Below are positions 27,402-38,739 of a stretch of 64,000 nt of DNA, piece after piece. The position numbers and the translations under genes were made by a program. Within the stretch, counting starts at the first letter, position 1, and the number at the start of each line of letters is the position of its first letter. This stretch comes from Chrysomallon squamiferum (taxonomy: Eukaryota > Mollusca > Gastropoda > Neomphalida > Peltospiridae). Below the pieces are notes generated by a model. It saw only the letters and a program-made list of their open reading frames with translations, was not told the origin of the DNA and searched no databases. Location: contig CM022671.1 of NCBI GenBank assembly GCA_012295275.1, positions 12,834,678 through 12,898,677 of the forward strand. The letters are read 5' to 3'.

Positions 27402-29999
27402 GTTTCAAAAAAAAAAAAAAAAAACCCGCTCTGTAATATAAACTGAACAGTGTAACTAATATTCAGTCAGTCGTACAATGAACTGAAAAAATAAAATAAA
27501 AAAAATAATAATAAAAATGAACGTCCTAATCAGAGTAAGCTCTTGTGAAGCACGCCTGCGAACACACAATAACCACAATATTATGAGAAAATCGGTCTAA
27601 GCTGTGTTGACTGAAAATAGTTCCACATAATGTATTTCTCTATCATTACACAGTTGTATAGAATAACTTAAATATGAATACAAACATATACTTTAATTAT
27701 TTTGTTTCCAGATTTAAGTTTATGTTACACACATACACAGAGACACAGACAAAAACACAGGCAGAGATATATGAGAAATTGTTGTTTAAAAATATTCTAG
27801 CACTGGCTGGCTGGAAATATTATTTATATTTCATCATTAAATAACTCTTTAAAAAAAAATTAAAATTTTATGAATCCAGACTTTTTGAAATTAAGAAGAC
27901 GAATATCAAAATCTTCATCTTGCATTTAGTTTTATCAAAACACACACAATGAAAGAAAACGAAATTACGTGCCGAGCAACTTAATTATATGGTGATATTA
28001 ATAATTACACCGTTTTTGTGAATGCTGTAGATTCGTGTAGTTTTTATTTAAGTAAGTGAATTAATATTCATTTAGAGTTCACAAATAACTTGGTCAACGG
28101 TTGTGCGCTTATTTCTGAAATATTAATATCATTTTAAAATTACGTATCATCTGTAAAACAGAACTTACATGAATGCAAATAAAATGAGTTACAGTCAACG
28201 CGTTTACTGTATCATGTAGCAGTTGTTCGGAGTTTCAACTTTCATTACTCATTATTCATCGTTTTACTGCACAAGTAAATATATAAGTATATTAACTATA
28301 TAAATAAATAAATAAATTATTGAATGCTTGGCATATCTTGAGAAACTGATAATATAATATTTTGTTAATTTATGTTGGATCACGTAAATAGTATGCGGCG
28401 TAGAAAGTTAAGTTTAATATTCACCGTAAACCGGTGTGAACATGATATAACATCGGGGTATCTCATAATTCGGTCTGATTGCATCCATTTTGATACTAAC
28501 GAACTAATATTAGTTAATTTCGATCATGCAGTACCGATTTTGTTGAAGAAGACGAAAAAGAAAAAAGACTAGCACAAATAAGATAAATAATTGTTGTTAA
28601 TCATTACATTGCAGAACATTTGGGTCATTTTAATGACCTAATGTTTTTATCGTCATTGTGAAGACATAGATAAAAGATTACTTCCTGCTAAATTCTGTTG
28701 GTTGGTTATGGTAGTTAATATAGATTGTGTCAGATTTCATGTATTAATATTACTATTATATCAAATTAAATAATAATAATAAATTTTAAAAATTCAAGAA
28801 AGAAAGCATTATATTTCTCACCCAATAGTTGTTAATGTGTTGAGATAGTCCAGCAAGAGTTCCGCTGCCACCCACTACTTTTAATTCTCTTTTATTAACT
28901 TTTAAATTAAGTGACCAAAAATATTTGAGAATATATTAAATCAATGTCCAAGGTACTTGGTGTCACGCGTGTCACTTAATTTTCCCTCAAGTGTCACTGC
29001 TGACACGCATGTCATACTTTTGCCACCACTGAGATAGTCATTAATATGAATATGTATTTCAGTAAACTGAATTTTAACAGATTTAGCATTAATAATCCTA
29101 AAAATTGGTTGATTTCTATAAATTAAATGGTATAAAATATTGCTTCTGATTGTCCATGGAAGCCATTTCCAGTCACTGTCTGGAAACTTTCAATATAGCT
29201 TCAAGGATATTTTCTTTCTTAATATAGTATTTCAATAATGAAATATTTTTTAAAAATCAACCAAGAAAAGCAAAGTTTATTCCTATTCTAATATATTCTA
29301 ATGTTCCCTATCCTAATATATACATACATACATTAGTCTGTTTCATTATTGATGGTGTTGATATTATTATTAACCATGATTATTAAACTGACAATCTGTG
29401 AGATGATGCTTACTTTATTAGTACTACATTAACAATAATAATCAATGATAGCAATCTGTGTTGACAGCATTTTTAGTTCTAAAGGTTTTAGAACTTTTTT
29501 TAAAATAATAACTGAACGAGTAAATAAATAATTAAATAATAATAATAGAAATTGTAAGAGATTACGTATGACAAGACAAACTAGTAGTTTATATACATGT
29601 TGCATACTTCATTTTCTTTTTTTATTTATTAAATTCACTAGTAGTAACAATAAAGAATTTCTATAAAATAATCTTCTGAAGATGCAAGGAGGCTGCCATG
29701 TTTTCTTTATACCAGAATTATAATTTCCTACATGGTAACTGATTGCAAATTCAGTCTTTTGGGTACTTTTGTGTACTTATGTGCTATGTGTTATTAAATT
29801 CTTTGCTTTCATTTATCACAGCAAAAAATTGTTTTTGTAGATATAATGTACTTGTCATAATGCCAGTACTTAGCACAAACACATTTGTGTATACCTACAT
29901 ATAAGTATGTTTTTACTTCAGATTTTAATGTTTTATATTTTATTTCAAAACATATTCAATTTGCTTAGATTAACTTAACATTAGTTATTAATATTGTAG
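27402..29999. other. Divergent intergenic region between ACAD9 and the CARD/Death adaptor
   Basis: About 2.6 kb between two genes transcribed away from each other. It should contain the ACAD9 promoter (a polypurine/polypyrimidine run of about 18 bases lies immediately upstream of its start codon) and the 5'UTR exon of the CARD/Death gene, because the latter's start codon directly follows a splice acceptor. The only feature I can define is the hAT MITE at 28851-29031. The open frame 28372-28572 has no recognisable similarity. Confidence 0.5.
28851..29031. mobile_element. Non-autonomous hAT-type MITE with perfect 8-bp target duplication
   Basis: The 181-bp element starts CAG and ends CTG, and is flanked by identical 8-bp direct repeats AGATAGTC (28843-28850 and 29032-29039), the hallmark of hAT transposition. 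The right end, read inward, starts CAGTGGTGGCAAAAG, a typical hAT terminus. The left end (CAGCAAGAGTTCC) is more diverged. The interior holds imperfectly repeated GTGTCAC/GACACGC blocks (28960-29015) able to fold. It carries no coding capacity, so it needed a transposase from elsewhere. Confidence 0.75.
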
Positions 30000-31003
30000 A
30001 TGGCAGCTTCAAAAGGCAGATTATACCCAGAAGATGAGAAAAAGATCCAGAAAAATTATCAGTATCTATTACATGAACTGGAAGCTAATGATCTTATTGA
30101 CGTAATGTTCTCTGAATTCATATTTGATCAGGATTGTTTAGATGAAATTAAAAATGCACTTCCTAACACAAGAAAAAAGAGAATGGAAGTATTTCTGGAC
30201 AAATTAATGTTTTCTGGAGAAAAAGGTTACAAAGTGTTTTTGGAAGTTTTGCAGAAAACCTACCCACATGTGGCTAAAAAACTTGAAAACACATATATAT
30301 CTGGATTTGAATCTGAGAGAAAAGATTATCCAGGTAGGTTTAATGATTCTGTATTAGAAAGAAGTCTTAATTTGCTGTCAACACACAGTGACAGTGTGAG
30401 TGGGACAACGGTGCCAAATTGTTATACAGCAGACTATAAATCAGACACCAACACCATCACACATAAATACAGGGATACCACACATGAATGTTTTTTAATT
30501 CACATTTCTTTGAATATTATCTAAAACTGTAATATATAATATATATTACATTTAGTTTCTTTGATCATTTATAATCTCAACATTACAACATAAAAACCAA
30601 TATTTAATCTTTTTTAATAACTTGGAATAATTATTTGGATTTAGGTGGGTTTTTTTTTTTTTTTCTCTATCTGCAACACTTTTTTATTTCAGAATGGTTT
30701 AATGACATTCCAGAAGAAAGAAAGAATGAGAAAATAAGTGAACAAGATCTCAGTCGCTTAGTTCAGCATCTTGGTGAAGGATGGGAACTTGTGGCTATTG
30801 ATTTGAAGATAACACAAGCTCAAATTGATCAAGGAAAGATGAATGCGAGTTCTTCACATGTTAAGATGTTTAATGTTTTCAACAAATGGAGGCAGCGTCA
30901 AGGAACCAATGCAAAATTTGCAGCCTTTATCAAGGCATTATATTCTGCTAAATGTACTGTTCATTGGGATGGAATTAAAAATGTGATGATAAATGAAGCA
31001 TAA
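30000..31003 (+). CDS. CRADD: CARD + Death-domain adaptor, CRADD/RAIDD-like
   Basis: Two coding exons, 30000-30333 and 30693-31003, joined in phase (DYP then EWFNDIP), encode 214 residues; human CRADD has 199. Residues about 11-95 form a CARD (leucine-rich helices, EIKNALPNTRKKRMEVFLDK, GYKVFLEVLQKTYPHVAKKL). Residues about 125-195 form a Death domain (LSRLVQHLGEGWELVAIDL, then KWRQRQG). In vertebrates this architecture bridges caspase-2 (CARD) and PIDD (Death domain) in the PIDDosome. Exon 1 begins exactly at an AG acceptor, so a 5'UTR exon lies upstream. Reading straight through the donor at 30334 would give an alternative 174-residue CARD-only protein ending at 30524. Other CARD-Death adaptors cannot be excluded. 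Divergent from ACAD9, convergent with RAB29. Confidence 0.78.
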
Positions 31004-31438
31004 ATCTTATCATGGTGTATTATTCCTATTAAGTTTTCTTAATCCTGCTGACACTGTGGATTGCTGCAAATAATATTGATTCAAATTCATCAGTTCTATT
31101 AAATCTACTATCACTGTAGAAAGACATATTTTTAATATGGAATGAAATATTTTCTAGATACATTTAAGCATTTTTAACGATATTTTCTCGAAACTGTTTG
31201 GATTCTGGATATTTTATTTTTTGATAAATTACATTAAAATTCATTATTAATTTTCATATTAAGCTGGATAGTTGGATTTACAGCTTTTGATACATATGTC
31301 ATTTAGCACTGGCTGGAACAGCAAAAAGTCCAGTAACTTTTTTCATGTATCACTCTTTCAAACATTGTAAACTTGGAACACAAACCAAAATCACAATAAT
31401 TTTAGATTTAACAAAATATACATTTTAAAATGAAGTTT

Positions 31439-31444
31439 AATAAA
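31439..31444 (+). terminator. Possible polyadenylation signal of the CARD/Death adaptor
   Basis: AATAAA, about 435 bp after the stop codon, on the sense strand. In DNA this A+T-rich such hexamers are common by chance. Confidence 0.35.
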
Positions 31445-33019
31445 ATTTAATTAAAGGTTTTATTCATTATTCCTTAAAATTTTGCTATTCAAACTCTGAA
31501 GGAAGATAGAATTCGGTCATTTCAAACAAATCCATTTACTTGAGGATTATAACATACATACTGTAACACATTAAAAAAGTTTGAGGATTTTGATAGTTCA
31601 GTATGGAAATGATAATCTGACTATCATACCAACTTCTTTTTCAAAAATTAAAATGATTTTAATAGGTTTTTCTATTTTTAATACAAATTATATATTTGTT
31701 GTTTCACTAATGGTAAACATGTAGTGGACAGAGATCTTCATTATTAAATAGCACACAAAAATACATTTTAAAAGGAGATGTCAACAACCAAAATAAAAAA
31801 TCATCAGAAGTAGTTTATAATTTATTTTTAAAAAATAGTAGTATGATGTTACAGTTGCTAATAGAATATGAATTATTATTAACATTTGACCATTAAGTTG
31901 AATTTTACAATAATGATTTTGTTTGACTTGACAGTTTGATACCATAAAACTATGTTTCTATGAAACCAAATGAGTGATGTTTACTTCACCCAAGAAAAAA
32001 ATTGTTTGTAAAATGGACAAGACCTCATTTCAACCCTAAGAAAAGCTTTTGTAAATTTAGATTATAAACTGCTTTTTTTTTACATCCAGAATAATTTAAT
32101 TAGATCATTTGATTGTTTTGAAGTGACATGAAAAAAACAACAACCCACAATTGGTGTAATGCCATAATCAATGATTAATTAATAAAGGTACTATGATGAC
32201 ATGACATTTTGTCATAACAGCACTGTTAACTGATAAAACAGTAATACTCATACAAAAAACATCCAGATATTTTATTGAACTTCTTGATATATAAATTTAT
32301 TATAACTATATAGTATATCTTACACCGATAGAATATATTCTATATAATAACTTTATGCATATTCTAATTGAAATATTAAAGAAGACAAGATGTCCAGCAG
32401 AATTTCTTAGTTTTTTTTTCTTCAAAATAATGCTTTCAGTCTGCTGTGTGTTGACTACATGTCTAAATAATGCATATTCAAGACTTGCCCTATTTGCTTT
32501 CATAAGCTAGACAGTGTAACTTTAAATTTAATAATATTTATTTTTGTTGTAAGGACCAAATACCATGAACAAATACTAATTGTAATGATACATTTGTTCT
32601 TACACTTTTTAAACTGGTCATTAAAAGATTACCAAATAAAAAATAATAATTAAAAAAACATATTAAAACAATCATAACAACAATTGTAAATGTATTTGTA
32701 AAACAGTATAAAAAAAATAGATTATCACTGATGTGTATTTGCATTATGGAATTTCGTTTTCTTCTATTTGTGCTTGTAATTTCTTTTTGGTATTGAGAAT
32801 GTGCATCATATCCAAATTTTCAGTAAATTTTATAATTATTAATTTTGTTTTAATTGTTCTTTTTCAAACATTTTGAAACTTGATGATAAACAAGAAAATT
32901 ATGTAATTTCATTGATAATAAATTGAATAATTATAAAAATTATTGATAAACCATTGTTGCACATAACCAAACTGGAAGGAATGTTTCCATTGAAAATGTT
33001 ACTCCATTCATTATTAACT
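31445..33019. other. Convergent intergenic region, no gene seen
   Basis: A+T-rich sequence between the ends of the CARD/Death adaptor and the Rab gene. It presumably includes both 3'UTR tails. I see no domain, no terminal repeats and no structured RNA; the short minus-strand frames at 32306-32744 lack any recognisable content. Confidence 0.45.
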
Positions 33020-35450
33020 TCAACAGCCACAGTGTCTTGTGGACGTCTCTATGGGTAATTTAGTATTCAGATAGATTCTGGATCCTTGATTATATGCATT
33101 TTGTGATTCTGAAAATCCATCAGTTTCAGCATGCTTGATTGTCATTTCATCAATAAGAAATCTACAAAATATAATAATAATAATAATAATAATAATTCAT
33201 AAATTGATCAACAAACAACAATGAACAATTTTATAGATAAAATTATGATTAAATAAACAGCTTAAGATTTTTTTCCATCAGTAACTGAAGCACTTTTATA
33301 GGCATAGAATGATAGACAACATAAATAATAAAAATAAAAACAAGTATAAATTAGTTATTTTACCAATAATTCAAAGGAAATATTTAATTCTAAAATATTT
33401 TAAGTAAAAAAATAAAATAAAAAATACAGTTGATACAATATAGGAACATATAATGATGACAGTATTTCAGTTTGTAATTTAAAGACTTGCCTCATAGATT
33501 CTTGAATCATTACAGAATTTTTAACAGATATTTCAGTCCATCCTATAAAGTCATGTTCTCTGCACATTATTTCTATCTCATCCTGTTCCACTTCCTTGTT
33601 TGGTAGATCATTCTAGTAAATAAAAGAAAATGTTTGTAATTTTAATAAGTAACAATCATAAAAAAATATATATATTCATAAATGATTTAATATTATTTAG
33701 AAAATCAGTCAAGATGAAATTAATATACAAGCAAGATAAACAAAATACAATATAAAAAGAAGAATTTAAAATAAAGCACTGCTTCACAGTTTTGTATATT
33801 TGTATTTGTCATTAGGTGAAAATTTATATGCACATTATATGTAATGTATATCCAGCTTTAATAATCCAAAGAAATATACAGAACATCACCATTCATCTAA
33901 AAATATTTAATTTGTTAAAATCTAGATATTCAATAAAATTAAATCAATTGGTTACAGACACCTTATTGGCCAAGAGCAGACAAGGAACACTGGTACCATC
34001 TTGGAGGGAGCATTTATTGTCAAGATCTTTTTTCCATTTGACAGCATTCAGGAAAGTTTCCTTATTGGTTATGTCAAACATGATAATACATGCATGTGTA
34101 TCTTTGTAATAAACTCGAGTCATTGAAGTGAAACGTTCTTGACCTGACCAAAATATTTTATTTAAGCAACAGAATGTTTATTAGTATAGTCATTTATTTT
34201 TTCAGAAATTATTTGCTAAATGCAACATACTGTAGTGATAGCAGCATAAAAATATTTTTCCATAACCACACACAGATTAACACATGAACATGCCTACATA
34301 AAAATATACTGATATAAAAGCTATGAATACACCATGAACGCCAGAAATTAAAAATAGAAATATGCATCTACTAACATCAAATAATACACCTTCAAAGCAT
34401 ACATACACAGATTAATCCATAAACGTGTTTTCATAAATATATTCAGATGTTAAGACATAATTAAATTTACACCAGAGATAATCAGATAATCATATACAGA
34501 TTAACAGATGAAAATGCCTTCATAAAAATATCCTGATATAAAAACTATGAATATATATGCAAACCAGAGATTAAACAGGCAAATATATCAAATAGTGTGT
34601 GTGTGTGTGTTTATGTGTGCGTGATTATGAATGCATGAACATATACAAATTAACACATGAATATCCATATATAAACAAACATCAGAATAAAACACATGAA
34701 TCTGCCTATATACACTGCTGACCCTCAGTTTCATGGACTTTTTGAAAAGTCCCCAAACTTGAACTTACTGCCATTTCCAATACGAACCTAGGTAGTATTA
34801 ACTTATTATAAATCCCATTATATGATGACAGCAACCCTCTCTCACCATACTTTCTATCAAGGTAACAGTAAATTTTACAACTAAACCCATAACCATCCTA
34901 ATACACCAAACCTAGCCTACATTTTTCTTTTTATATATATATATATATATATATATACTGTGACATTTGTTTACATTGGTTTTACGTCTGCATATTGTTC
35001 TTACATTATTAGATTACTGTATGACATAGCTGTTATGTGCATTAAAGTTTAATGTTTCAGTAAATTTTAGGGTTGTTGTTTACATTTATGATTTTCCAGA
35101 CTTTTGTATTTTCTGAACTGCTGCTCCTCCTTTTAGTTATTGAAATAGAGGGTCACTACTATATGCAAGCATATTAAGAACATAGAGTCACAGATTAGTA
35201 ATATGAATATACCATTATTTAGTGGTTACATGGTACTATAAAATTGTTTATATTCCCAAATTATTATTTTATTGTTTTGGGTGACTTGTCATTGTTTATA
35301 CCAAAATAGTACATCTAAAAAACTTATATTTTTAAAATGTTCTCTTTTGTTATTGTGCCTTATTCAGACTGGACAGCAAAAATAAATACAATAAAATATA
35401 CCTTGGAAAAATGCAGAATATATTTAGGTTATTTCTTATTATTAACAATG

Positions 35451-35502
<52 letters not shown>

Positions 35503-36376
35503 AGTACCTGCAATATCCCATAGCTGAAGTTTCACTGTTCTGTTATCAGTCCATTTGACTACTTTAAGTGCAAAGTCAACTGAATGTAAAGTAATAATTA
35601 ACTATTAGTAATAACAAACAGAATAATTATGTTTTTTAATTTAATAGACTTTTCTATTATCTGAAAAAAAGTAAACTGAAATCAAGGTGAACAGTCAAAT
35701 TCACTAAAATCGCTTTCTAAGTATTTAATATATTTAAAATGACAAATGTATTATTTTGCAAAGAATAAAATTATAAAACATAAATGTATATAAAAACAAA
35801 TGGTTGACAGTGCAGTGAAAAAGAATCTGCTGAGGGCATCATTTCATATCATTATCTTGGAAAGGAGGCTCACAGAAACCATACTGTTTGAGACTACTGT
35901 GTTCTTATGCACCAAATTGTATTTTCATGTTTGTTAATTACAAAGCAACTCTCAATTTATTACAGAAGTGTTTAAAAATTATAAAAGTTATGATATTAAA
36001 AATGTAAATATCACGAATGCATTTCAGAGATTGAAATTAAAAATGCAACAATGACAGTGAGACAGATTTAGAAATTATAGCTAGAAAAATGAAACTGATA
36101 TAAATCTGAAAAAGAAAAAGAAAATTAGGGAGGCTCTGACATTATAAATTTAAAAATAGATAAAATAAAATTTTTGTTTTAAAAAATAAATCTTAAAAAG
36201 GATTAGCAGACTGATTAAAAAAGTTTAGTTAACTGATATTATTAATTCTAAATCTTACCTCCAACTGTCATCTTGTAATCTTTGCAGTACGAATCATTAA
36301 CATATCGCTGCACAAATGATGTTTTACCAACAGATGGGTCTCCAATAATGATAACTTTGAATAATAATTCTGCCAT
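33020..36376 (-). CDS. RAB29: Small GTPase Rab29 (Rab7L1) of the Rab32/38/29 group, complete, 5 exons
   Basis: Vesicle-traffic GTPase of the endolysosome/Golgi; in vertebrates RAB29 works with LRRK2. Exons: 36376-36259, 35579-35508, 34143-33962, 33612-33491, 33161-33020, in continuous phase, 211 residues. P-loop GDPSVGKTS (12-20), switch I TVGVDFALK (37-45), WDIAGQE (60-66), NKND (123-126, guanine specificity) and a C-terminal CGC for double geranylgeranylation are all present, so the enzyme should be active. FTSMTRVYYKDTHACIIMFD, VPCLLLANK and FIGWTEISVK match RAB29 better than RAB32 or RAB38 from memory. The intron after exon 4 has a GC donor (AG then GCAAGT). Intron 2 carries a MITE, a degenerate tandem repeat and an AC microsatellite. 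Confidence 0.88.
34262..34700. repeat. Degenerate tandem repeat in Rab intron 2
   Basis: A motif resembling CAGATTAACACATGAA followed by ATGCC and CATAAAAATAT recurs at about 34273, 34408, 34497 and 34646, at spacings of roughly 135, 89 and 149 bp. The copies at 34273 and 34497 stay similar for about 75 bp (through CTATGAATA and CCAGA.ATTA). It looks like an old minisatellite with unequal unit lengths. Confidence 0.55.
34709..35162. mobile_element. Putative pogo/Tigger-type MITE in Rab intron 2
   Basis: The left end reads TACACTGCTGACCCTCAGTT and the right end, on the other strand, reads TATAGTAGTGACCCTCTATT. Over about 25 bp these are imperfect inverted repeats sharing GTGACCCTC-type cores, similar to Tigger termini, and TA dinucleotides adjoin both ends. 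The interior has no coding capacity and includes a (TA)n run (34932-34957). The copy is old, judging from end divergence. Confidence 0.5.
35452..35500. repeat. (AC)n microsatellite beside Rab exon 2
   Basis: About 24 AC units ending only 8 bp from the donor of Rab exon 2 (35508), on the intron side. Length change here could affect splicing of that exon. Confidence 0.95.
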
Positions 36377-36660
36377 TATCATTAATGTATTTTGATTTTC
36401 AAATTGTTATGCATGCTTATGTAAATCACACACAGTGTTTACTGCACATTGCATGGCTATAATGGTATAATATCATGAATTGAATATGTGGATTTTAGCA
36501 GTCACTTGGTTGATTATAATTATTCTTAGATGGTTAAAATTACGTTAGAATTAATATCAATCGACAAATTATGAGAATCTAGAAGAACTAAAGAGTAGAT
36601 TAATACTGTATTAAAAATGTTTTTTAAGTACGTTATTTTACTTAAGTTATTATATTATTT

Positions 36661-36692
<32 letters not shown>

Positions 36693-37268
36693 TATATTTT
36701 ATACATATAATCTTATGATTCTGCGATACGCAATTTTGTCATTTTAAATAAAATAAATACCTAAATAAATAATTTGACGTTCACTATTCTACAGCTTAAG
36801 ATTTGATAGTCGCTTCACTCACATGATCGATCACGTGATTTCGATAGTTTCTTTTTGACTGAGTTTATATCAAAACTGTTTTTATAAACGAGGTTATAAA
36901 GACAGGAGAATATTTTGCAGTGTTATAATATTTTGTTTCCGTTGATTATTATAATATTATTTATAGGTTTTTATTATATATATTTAAAAAAAGAAAAGAA
37001 AAAAGTAGGAACAATTTATTTAACTTAAGAGAGAGATCTTTAAAAACAGTAATGCTCTAAAATAAAAGAGGGCTTTTATTAGTGACAACCAAATCAACCG
37101 GTCTCACACATTTGTTAAATGAGGTATATGATACACTAAGTTTTTACAAAAATAAATCAAAACCAATTTTCACGTAATCATAATGCTTTAGATGGGTTCG
37201 AATTTTATTGAAACAGTAATACAAGTTCGTTTGATGACCGTTCATACTGATATATATATATAATAATA
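36377..37268. other. Upstream region of the Rab gene
   Basis: About 0.9 kb between the Rab start codon and the Tc1-like element, expected to hold the Rab promoter and any 5'UTR exon. It contains an (ATT)n microsatellite at about 36660-36690. A short less A+T-rich patch at 36780-36860 (with TCGATCACGTGATTTCGAT, including an E-box CACGTG) may mark the promoter. Confidence 0.4.
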
Positions 37269-37270
37269 TA

Positions 37271-38739
37271 CTCTCCCAAAAAAGAAACGCAAAATGGTTG
37301 CTTTCTTAGGTAACTATTGTAACCTGACACATAATGTGACATATCGATGTACAAACTATTAATATAATGACATTTAGTGATTCAAACATATAGCTTTTGT
37401 TACAGGCGCCAAAAAGCAGGTAACACCAAATAAAGGCTATGATCGCGTTTATTAGCCAAAACGTCCCCACATACAAACCACGTTACCAGTGCAGCGCACG
37501 TACGGCTCATGAAACTTGAATACGAGGGTTTATAAAAATGCAAGGTTTTCGAATACTTCTGTTCGTTATTTTTGTTCTGACCCAACATCAAACAAATGCC
37601 ACGACTGAGTGAACCGCAACGAAACAATGCCATCGGCCGGCGAATCCTTCTCGGCCGTAGCACGGGTGTTCCATATATCCCCAAGCACCATCATGAGATT
37701 GTGGTATCGGTTCCAGCAACACTAAACAACAGGTGACCGTCCAAGATCTGGTAGACCACGTGTAACCACCAGGGCCCAGGACCACTACATATGGGTACTT
37801 CATCTATGGGAAAGAACCACAACAGCAACCTCTACTGCTTCAGCAATACCAGATCTGCATAGAATATCGGCTGAGACAGCGTGCCACCGTTTATGAGAGG
37901 CAGGTATTCGAGCCAGATGGCCTGTAAGAAGAGTGATTTTGACTCAACAACATCGTCAGTGGTGTCAAGTGCACAGTCTGGCCTCAGTTATGATGGAGAA
38001 CTGTCTGGTTTAGTGACGAGGCTCGATTTCTGCTTCATCAAGCTGATGGAAGATGTCGAGTTTACAGACATCATGGTGAACGTTTTGTTGCCAACTGCAT
38101 ACAGGAAGCAGACAGATCTGGCGGTGGTAGTGTGATGGTGTGGGCAGCAATTTCATACACTGGCAGGACCAAGCTGGTTAACTTCCAAGGCAACTTATCG
38201 ACAGAGGTAACGAGATGAAATTTTGCAGCCACATGTCGCTTCAATTATGAATAATGGTAACGCTGTATTCCATCATGACAATGTGAGACCAGATACAGCC
38301 AGACTCGCAACTGCTTACCTACCCAACAATAACATTCAGGTCCTGCCCTGGCCCTCTAAATCACCAGATTTGAACCCTATAGAGCATTTATGGAATGAGT
38401 TGGATAGACGTCTGAGGCAGCATACCACAGCCACAAAATTGTGCTCAGCTGGCATAATTCCTTAAGAGTGGGCCACCATTCCACAAGGTGTAATTCATAT
38501 TGTTATTACTGCCATGGGAAGGAGATGTCAGGCAGTTCTGGACTCCCATAGTGGGCACACCAGGTATTGATGTTATACTGTTATAATCTTGAACTTTAAC
38601 CTTTTTAATGTAATAACATCAATATTAATGAATTGCGAAAGTGTGTAAAATATGAACATTCTGCTGCTTTCTGTTGATCCATTAGATAGATATTTCCAAT
38701 GTCAATAAAATCTACTTTTGCGTTTCTTTTTTGTTAGAG
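37271..38739 (+). mobile_element. Tc1-like (IS630-Tc1-mariner) transposon, 1.47 kb, inactivated
   Basis: Terminal inverted repeats CTCTCCCAAAAAAGAAACGC (left) and CTCTAACAAAAAAGAAACGC (right, opposite strand) differ at two positions and are flanked by TA on both sides, the Tc1 target duplication. Inside, on the plus strand, broken frames read MPRLSEPQRNNAIGRR (about 37598, N-terminal helix-turn-helix), WFSDEARF (about 38008, first catalytic Asp), HHDNVRPDTAR (about 38272, second Asp) and SPDLNPIEHLWNELDRRL (about 38360, third acidic residue). The pieces lie in different frames with in-frame stops, so no functional transposase can be made. The well-kept ends suggest a fairly recent insertion that could still be mobilised in trans. 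Confidence 0.88.

Noticed and set aside
28372-28572. Plus-strand frame MLDHVNSMRRRKLSL...
   Set aside because: No recognisable domain, ends in a lysine run, no supporting splice signals.
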